NCBI GenBank assembly: GCA_009787775.1
Contig: WQSQ01000005.1
Location: 2,191-57,182 of the forward strand
Origin: Treponema sp.
Lineage (GTDB): Bacteria > Spirochaetota > Spirochaetia > Treponematales > Breznakiellaceae
DNA: 54,992 nt
Reading direction: 5' to 3'
The notes below the pieces were generated by a model. The model worked only from the letters and a program-made list of their open reading frames with translations, did not search any database and was not told the origin of the DNA. Shown piece after piece: positions 49,216 to 54,992 of this stretch. A program made the translations under genes and the position numbers. Within the stretch, counting starts at the first letter, position 1; each line of letters opens with the position of its first letter.

Positions 49216-50414
49216 GCGGCTGTACTACAACAATAACCCTGAACGGTAAAACATTTCTGCTTATTGGAACTGCTCATGTTTCGCGTGACAGCATTGAAGA
49301 AGTAAAGAAAATAATTACTGATGAAAAACCGGACATTGTCTGCGTAGAGCTCGATCAGGCGCGGTATAATTCGATTACCCAGACAGACAGCTGGGAGAAA
49401 CTTGATTTAGCCAAAGTCTTTAAGGAAGGCAAGGGGTTTTTGCTAATCGCCAACCTTGTGCTTGCAAGTTTCCAGCGCCGTCTCGGAAACGAACTGGGAG
49501 TTAAACCCGGAGAAGAGATGAAAGTCGCGGTAGAAACCGCAAAGGAAATGGGAATTCCGTACAGTCTTTGCGATCGTGAGGTGCACACAACCCTGCGCAG
49601 GGCATGGGCCAGATGCGGTTTATGGAGCAAATCAAAACTGCTTGCTTCTCTTTTGGCATCCGCTTTTTCCAATGAAAAGTTAAATGAGCAGGAAATTGAA
49701 AAATTAAAAAACCGCAGTGAACTTGACGGCATGATGAATGAACTTGCTGAATATCTTCCTCCTGTTAAAGCGGTTTTAATTGATGAAAGGGATCGTTATC
49801 TTGCTTCGAAGATTTGGACATCAATGCCGCTAAACGTGGAACAGAGCACTCAAAAAAAAATCGCCGCTGTAGTAGGAGCAGGGCACATGCAGGGGATGAT
49901 CTCCCACCTTGAAAAAATCGCTTCGGGTGAAAAAAATACCGATGTAAGCGAACTGGATACAATTCCTCCGTCCGGCATTTTATCCAAAGCGGCGGGTTTT
50001 ATTATCCCCGCGGCAATTATCGCTCTTATCGCCATCGGCTTTATCGGTAAAGGCGCGGATGTAGGCCTTGAAATGATACTAAGATGGATAATATGGAACG
50101 GTTCTCTCGCGGCGCTCGGCTCGCTCATAGCGCTCGCTCATCCGCTTGCTATCCTTGTTTCTCTTCTTGGCGCGCCCATTGCAACTTTAAATCCATTTAT
50201 AGGAGTCGGAATATTTTCAGGTCTTGTTCAGATAACGTTCTGTAAACCCCGTGTTTCGGATGTCCAGAACATTACTCAGGACGCGGTAAGCATAAAAGGC
50301 GTTTATAAAAACAGAATAACAAAGGCTCTCCTTGTTTTTTTCCTTTCAAGTCTTGGAGGAATGATCGGCAATTTTATTTCTTTCCCCGCAATCGCAGGGC
50401 TTTTGGGCAGCTGA
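49212..50414 (+). CDS. TraB/PrgY-family membrane protein
   Basis: LIGTAHVSRDSIEEVKKIITDEKPDIVCVELDQARYNSI, AVVGAGHMQGM, C-terminal TM region; ATGA overlap with TPR gene. Confidence 0.9.
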   Translation: MSGCTTTITLNGKTFLLIGTAHVSRDSIEEVKKIITDEKPDIVCVELDQARYNSITQTDSWEKLDLAKVFKEGKGFLLIANLVLASFQRRLGNELGVKPGEEMKVAVETAKEMGIPYSLCDREVHTTLRRAWARCGLWSKSKLLASLLASAFSNEKLNEQEIEKLKNRSELDGMMNELAEYLPPVKAVLIDERDRYLASKIWTSMPLNVEQSTQKKIAAVVGAGHMQGMISHLEKIASGEKNTDVSELDTIPPSGILSKAAGFIIPAAIIALIAIGFIGKGADVGLEMILRWIIWNGSLAALGSLIALAHPLAILVSLLGAPIATLNPFIGVGIFSGLVQITFCKPRVSDVQNITQDAVSIKGVYKNRITKALLVFFLSSLGGMIGNFISFPAIAGLLGS

Positions 50415-50446
50415 GAAATATTAACAAACACTTAAAAAACACGCAT

Positions 50447-51748
50447 TCATTTACATAAAATTACAGTAACATCATTAACATTGGTTCCTGTCGGCCCTGT
50501 TTTAATAAGTCCGTCAACAGCGGCAAGCGCGTTATACGAATCATTATTATCAAGATATTTTCTTATATTTAGTCCCTTTTCCTTTAATCGTTCATATGTA
50601 AAACCGTCTACAATTCCTCCTGCCGCGTCTGTCGGGCCGTCAGTGCCGTCAGAGCTCAGTGAAAAAATGAGTATATTATCAAGCCCTGTGATGCCTTCCG
50701 CCGCGGCAAGAGCGAGTTCCTGATTACGTCCGCCCTTGCCGTTTCCTTTTAAGATAACAACTGTTTCCCCTCCGAAAATAACAGCGCATGGCTTTTTAAT
50801 TCCGGATGTACATGTTGATATATCTATTTTGGATATACTCGTTGTTTCATCCATGGTATTTTCATTTAAACAAATTTCTTTTGCAATTGATGAAATAAAC
50901 CGTCCCGCCTCACGCGCCTGGCAGTTCATTTCCGCAGATAAAATATATGGCGTATAACCCAATTCCGCGCAAATCTCCGCGGCGCTGCGGCACAATTTAT
51001 GAACGCTGCCTGTAATGACAGTTTCAACATTTTCCAAATATTTTGGAGTTTCTTTCTTAATATACTCTTTTACTGTATTACACAGGTTAATTTTATATTT
51101 TTCAATAACAGCCATTGCTTCCTGTACTGTAGACATGTCAGGCGCGGCAGGGCCTGAAGCGATTGAATCAAGTCTGTCGCCTAATACATCAGACAGTACT
51201 ATTGTAAAAACTTTTGCCGGAGCGCATGCCTGGGCTAATCTCCCCGCTTTCACGGCGGATAGACGTTTTCTTATCATGTTTATTTCTGTTATGTCCGCGC
51301 CGCAGGAAAGTAATTGTGAGTTAATATCTATAATATCATCAAGAGTTAAGCCTTCAAGCGGCGCTTCAAACAGAGCGGAACCGCCGCCTGAAATCAGAAA
51401 TACAAGCTCATCTTCTTTGTCAAGCTTTTTTGCCATTTCCAAGGCTTTCATTGCCCCTGCTATTGAGTTTTCATCCGGCAGAGGATGTCCTGCTTCTGTA
51501 ATTTCCATGTCTGCAATGTCGCCTGACGAATGGCCGTATTTGGTGATCACAATGCCTTTTTTGATTCTTCCGCCCAATTCCTCTCTTGCCGCTTGTGCCA
51601 TTGTCCATGCGGCTTTGCCGATAGCCAAAAGATATATATTTCCGGTAAACTTATGATTTTTTAGCGCGTCACGCACTGCCTTCTGCGGCATATTTGCCTG
51701 AATGATATGGTCAATTATTTTATTTGCGCCGCGATACAGTTCCTGCAA
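50447..51748 (-). CDS. Glycerate 2-kinase / MOFRL family
   Basis: GKAAWTMAQAA, ITEAGHPLPDENSIAGA, LISGGGSALFEAP, GGRNQELALAAA, DGTDGPTDAAGG. Confidence 0.92.
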   Translation of the reverse strand: MQELYRGANKIIDHIIQANMPQKAVRDALKNHKFTGNIYLLAIGKAAWTMAQAAREELGGRIKKGIVITKYGHSSGDIADMEITEAGHPLPDENSIAGAMKALEMAKKLDKEDELVFLISGGGSALFEAPLEGLTLDDIIDINSQLLSCGADITEINMIRKRLSAVKAGRLAQACAPAKVFTIVLSDVLGDRLDSIASGPAAPDMSTVQEAMAVIEKYKINLCNTVKEYIKKETPKYLENVETVITGSVHKLCRSAAEICAELGYTPYILSAEMNCQAREAGRFISSIAKEICLNENTMDETTSISKIDISTCTSGIKKPCAVIFGGETVVILKGNGKGGRNQELALAAAEGITGLDNILIFSLSSDGTDGPTDAAGGIVDGFTYERLKEKGLNIRKYLDNNDSYNALAAVDGLIKTGPTGTNVNDVTVILCK

Positions 51749-51770
51749 AAGTTATGCCTCCGGATTTATC

Positions 51771-53387
51771 TCATCTTTTCATTACAATTAAAATATTATT
51801 AATAATATCAGAAGCTGTTATTCCATGGTTTGATTTTTTCAAACAGGCTTCTTCGCATGCTTTACCGTGAAAATATGCGCCTAGAACACCTGCCTTAAAA
51901 ACGTTTACGCCCTGAGCAGTAAATCCCGCTATCATTCCTGCAAGCACGTCTCCTGTTCCCGCTTTTGAAAGCGCGTTATTTCCTGTTGTATTGATAAATA
52001 TTTCTCCGTCAGGATTTGCGATAACAGTATGCGCGTCCTTTAAAAGCGTTACAGTATTATATTCTTTTGCGAACCTTGCGGCGGTGTCTGATATGTCATC
52101 AAGAATTTCTGGCACAGAAAGATTTGTTAGCCTGCTCATTTCTCCGGGATGAGGTGTTATCACACACGGAGCTTTTAATTCCTTAAGGATATTTACATTC
52201 CCTGAAATTGCAAATAACGCGTCCGCGTCCAATACAAGAGACGCGTTTGAGTTTATGATAAGTTCCTGAACAAATTCTGTTACATCAGCGCTTCGTCCGA
52301 TGCCGGGACCAAGTACGATCACAGACGCGCATCTTATATCGTCTGATAAACTGCCAATTTCTATTTTTCCATTATTAAATACAACGGACAGGCTGTCTTT
52401 ACAGTACGTTCCGTTTTTGTCAGGTACAATGCGCGTAACAACTTCTCTCTGCCAATGATGGATTACAGACGCGGTGTTTTTTACAACACACGCGCAGACA
52501 AGACCGCAGCCTGTCATATAAGCCGCCGAACATGCGAGAGCCGCTGCGCCAGGCATTTCATTGGAACCTGCAAAAATCAGAACTCTGCCGAAGTCACCTT
52601 TATTTGAACGGTTTTTTCGAGCAGGCAGTATATCCATAGCTTCACTTTCTGTAAGGGTATGTGTTTTTGTTTCTATCCTGTCTATTAAATTGTCAGGTAT
52701 TGAAATATCTTCAATATGGATTTTTCCGGTATACTCAGCTCCCGGATAAAGGAAAGTTCCTGTCTTTGGAAAACCTAGCGTGATAGTTTCATTTGCCTTT
52801 ACTGCGCAGCCCATGATTCTTCCGGTATCCGAATGTACTCCCGACGGTATATCAACCGAGATAACATATTTAGCGTAAAAGTTTATCGTTTCAATTAATT
52901 GTCTGACATTGCCTTCAATGTTGCGTGTTAATCCGGTGCCGAAGATAGCGTCAACTATTAAATCATATGATTCAAGTTCATTTCCGCAGAGACTCCCTGA
53001 CGCAGAGGAGCTGATTTTTAAAGGGGATTGATCGATTGTATGATTGTATGCAGTCTTAATTAATTCTATTGGTATGCCAATTTTTTGCACTATTAAAAGG
53101 TTAACAGCGGCGTCTTCCTTTACAGAAAAAGTATCACATGCTAATAAAATATTGGTATCTATTCCTTTAACATAAAGATGCCGGGCTATAGCAAATCCGT
53201 CGCCGCCATTGTTTCCCGATCCGCAGACAATGAGAACTTTCGGATTGCTAATATCTTTAATGTACCTTAGACAGTGTTCAGCGATTCGAATTGACGCGTT
53301 TTCCATCAGCAGAATAGAGGGAATCCCAAGCTCCTGTATCGCGATTTGTTCTATTTTGCGCATTTGGCAGGCATTTACAAGTTTCAT
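51771..53387 (-). CDS. nnrD: Bifunctional NAD(P)H-hydrate repair enzyme (epimerase + ADP-dependent dehydratase)
   Basis: N-terminal YjeF_N (VCGSGNNGGDGFAIARHL), C-terminal carbohydrate-kinase-like (PHPGEMSRLT, TGNNALSKAGTGDVLAGMIAG). Confidence 0.93.
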   Translation of the reverse strand: MKLVNACQMRKIEQIAIQELGIPSILLMENASIRIAEHCLRYIKDISNPKVLIVCGSGNNGGDGFAIARHLYVKGIDTNILLACDTFSVKEDAAVNLLIVQKIGIPIELIKTAYNHTIDQSPLKISSSASGSLCGNELESYDLIVDAIFGTGLTRNIEGNVRQLIETINFYAKYVISVDIPSGVHSDTGRIMGCAVKANETITLGFPKTGTFLYPGAEYTGKIHIEDISIPDNLIDRIETKTHTLTESEAMDILPARKNRSNKGDFGRVLIFAGSNEMPGAAALACSAAYMTGCGLVCACVVKNTASVIHHWQREVVTRIVPDKNGTYCKDSLSVVFNNGKIEIGSLSDDIRCASVIVLGPGIGRSADVTEFVQELIINSNASLVLDADALFAISGNVNILKELKAPCVITPHPGEMSRLTNLSVPEILDDISDTAARFAKEYNTVTLLKDAHTVIANPDGEIFINTTGNNALSKAGTGDVLAGMIAGFTAQGVNVFKAGVLGAYFHGKACEEACLKKSNHGITASDIINNILIVMKR

Positions 53388-53398
53388 ATATATTAAAG

Positions 53399-54676
53399 TT
53401 ACTTAACTCTTGTTATACGCGCGCCGAGAGCTGTAAGCCTTTCCGTTAGATTCTCATATCCGCGTTCAATCTGGTAAACGTTTCGTATAACACTCCTGCC
53501 TTCGGCGCACATTGCCGCGATGAGCATTGCCATTCCTGCGCGCACGTCCGGGCTTATCAGTTCTGAGCCGTGCAGTTTTGCAGGGCCTGAAATGACGGCG
53601 CGGTGCGGATCGCATAACACAATGCGCGCGCCCATGCCGATCAGTTTATCAACAAAGAACATCCGGGATTCGTACATTTTTTCATGAATTAATACTGTTC
53701 CTTTTATCTGTGTTGAAACAACAATCGCGATGCTTACAAGATCGGGAGGAAATCCCGGCCAGGGAGCGTCGTCTATTTTGGGAATCATTCCGCCAAGGTC
53801 ATGATTAACTTCCATGTTTTGCATCTTTGGAACATGAATTACATTTCCTTCATGAGCCCAGACAATGCCCAGTTTGCCGAATGCGATTTTCGCCGGGCGC
53901 ATGTCATGCTGACGCGCTCCGTGTATGTGAAGGTCGCCTCCTGTAACGGCGGCAAGTCCGATAAAAGAGCCGACTTCCATAAAATCGGGCCCTATCTCAA
54001 AATCACAGCCGGAAAGTTTTTTAACTCCTGTTATTGTTAAAATGTTTGAACCTATCCCTTCAATCCGGGCGCCCATGGAAACAAGCATATTACAAAGATC
54101 CTGAACATGCGGCTCGCTTGCGGCGTTAGTTAAAATTGTTTTACCTTTGGCAAGAACCGCAGCCATTATCGCGTTTTCTGTCGCTGTTACAGAAGCTTCG
54201 TCAAGAAAAATATCGGCGCCCTTGAGTGTCTTCGCGCTGAATGTAAAATTTTCGCTTACTTTTACTTTTGCTCCCAGTTCAGTTAACACCAGAAAGTGCG
54301 TATCAAGACGCCTTCTCCCGATAACGTCTCCTCCCGGAGGTGGAAGAATAACTTTTCCTGACCTTGCAAGAAGAGGGCCCGCGAAAAGTATCGACGCCCT
54401 TATTTTCTTCGCGTCTTCTTCAGGTATTCCCGAAGTTTTGATATTATTCAAAGACATCTTTATAACATTTGGTTCTGTTGTTTCTACTACACCGCCAAGA
54501 GATATAAAAACATCAAGCATTACATGCACATCTTCAATGTCAGGAATGTTGCGTAAAATTACAATTTCATCGGTTAAAAGAGCCGCCGCGATGCACGGAA
54601 GAGCCGCGTTCTTGTTTCCGCTTACCTTAATTGCTCCGTTTAGCGGGACGCCGCCGTTAATTAAGTATTCGCTCAT
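53399..54676 (-). CDS. murA: UDP-N-acetylglucosamine 1-carboxyvinyltransferase, Asp-type active site
   Basis: [38 protein letters not shown]; start at MSEYLING (54676). Confidence 0.94.
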   Translation of the reverse strand: MSEYLINGGVPLNGAIKVSGNKNAALPCIAAALLTDEIVILRNIPDIEDVHVMLDVFISLGGVVETTEPNVIKMSLNNIKTSGIPEEDAKKIRASILFAGPLLARSGKVILPPPGGDVIGRRRLDTHFLVLTELGAKVKVSENFTFSAKTLKGADIFLDEASVTATENAIMAAVLAKGKTILTNAASEPHVQDLCNMLVSMGARIEGIGSNILTITGVKKLSGCDFEIGPDFMEVGSFIGLAAVTGGDLHIHGARQHDMRPAKIAFGKLGIVWAHEGNVIHVPKMQNMEVNHDLGGMIPKIDDAPWPGFPPDLVSIAIVVSTQIKGTVLIHEKMYESRMFFVDKLIGMGARIVLCDPHRAVISGPAKLHGSELISPDVRAGMAMLIAAMCAEGRSVIRNVYQIERGYENLTERLTALGARITRVK

Positions 54677-54726
54677 GTATTGAATGTAACTGTAAAATTG
54701 ATATACTGTCAATTAAGGAGAACACC

Positions 54727-54992
54727 GTGTTGAGGCATCTGTTATCGCGTTTCGGTCCATGGTCATTTTACAAACAGGCTTTATCCATTGCACTTCCTGT
54801 AATGATGCAGCAGTTTATTATGAGTATGGTTTCTCTTGTTGACAGTTTTATGGTCGCGGGTTTAGGCGATGTAAGTATGGCAGCTGTCAATATAACAAAT
54901 CATATTGTATTCATTTTTATTGTAATCGTAAATACAATCTGCTGGGCCGGAGGCATTTATATCGCGCAGTTTAACGGCGCGAATAACGCTGA
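54727..54992 (+). CDS. MATE-family efflux transporter, N-terminal part (runs off window end)
   Basis: GTG start with AAGGAG upstream; VLRHLLSRFGPWSFYKQALSIALPVMMQQFIMSMVSLVDSFMVAGLGDVSMAAVNI... Confidence 0.85.
   Translation, partial: MLRHLLSRFGPWSFYKQALSIALPVMMQQFIMSMVSLVDSFMVAGLGDVSMAAVNITNHIVFIFIVIVNTICWAGGIYIAQFNGANNA

Noticed and set aside
51015-51656. 213-aa plus-strand ORF opposite the glycerate kinase gene
   Set aside because: Antisense shadow of conserved MOFRL-family coding sequence; Ser-rich low-complexity translation.
54147-54683. 178-aa plus-strand ORF opposite murA
   Set aside because: Antisense shadow of murA.
1-54992. tRNA, rRNA, complete IS element or prophage genes
   Set aside because: Looked for cloverleaf-like segments, transposase/integrase motifs and terminal inverted repeats; none convincingly seen by eye. 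tRNAscan-SE and ISfinder searches would be decisive.

Overview
The window is most consistent with a spirochaete chromosome (Treponema-like). This is inferred from protein style, an MCP of treponemal type, and an Asp-type MurA; no database search was run. Most of it is well-packed coding sequence. Main modules: (i) an [FeFe]-hydrogenase operon of the HydABC/Hnd type (minus strand, 454-5634) with an orphan GHKL ATPase and a 24-codon wedge ORF, followed by an NCS2 permease fragment; (ii) a galactan-utilisation cluster (GH53 galactanase lipoprotein, ABC binding protein, two permeases, GH42 beta-galactosidase; 6374-14055); (iii) a tandem pair of cNMP-binding/GGDEF-like proteins divergent from it; (iv) a beta-mannoside-type cluster (GH2, GntR, ABC transporter; 16154-22784); (v) a 2-hydroxyacid dehydrogenase, acyl-CoA ligase and XRE-cupin group; (vi) mgtE-tatD with a roughly 215-nt leader; (vii) prfA-prmC-capA; (viii) an MCP gene broken by an in-frame stop; (ix) HD-GYP-like, CorC, TPR and TraB genes; (x) a glycerate kinase, nnrD/E and murA run and the start of a MATE exporter. 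The least explained signals are the mgtE leader (consensus promoter, 34-codon ORF with good Shine-Dalgarno, long-range helix, hairpin covering the mgtE RBS) and a family of 23-bp dyad-containing repeats. That family forms a tandem array at 27339-27478, with two more units in opposite orientation just upstream of the predicted hydrogenase promoter. No CRISPR array, rRNA, tRNA or complete mobile element was recognised.
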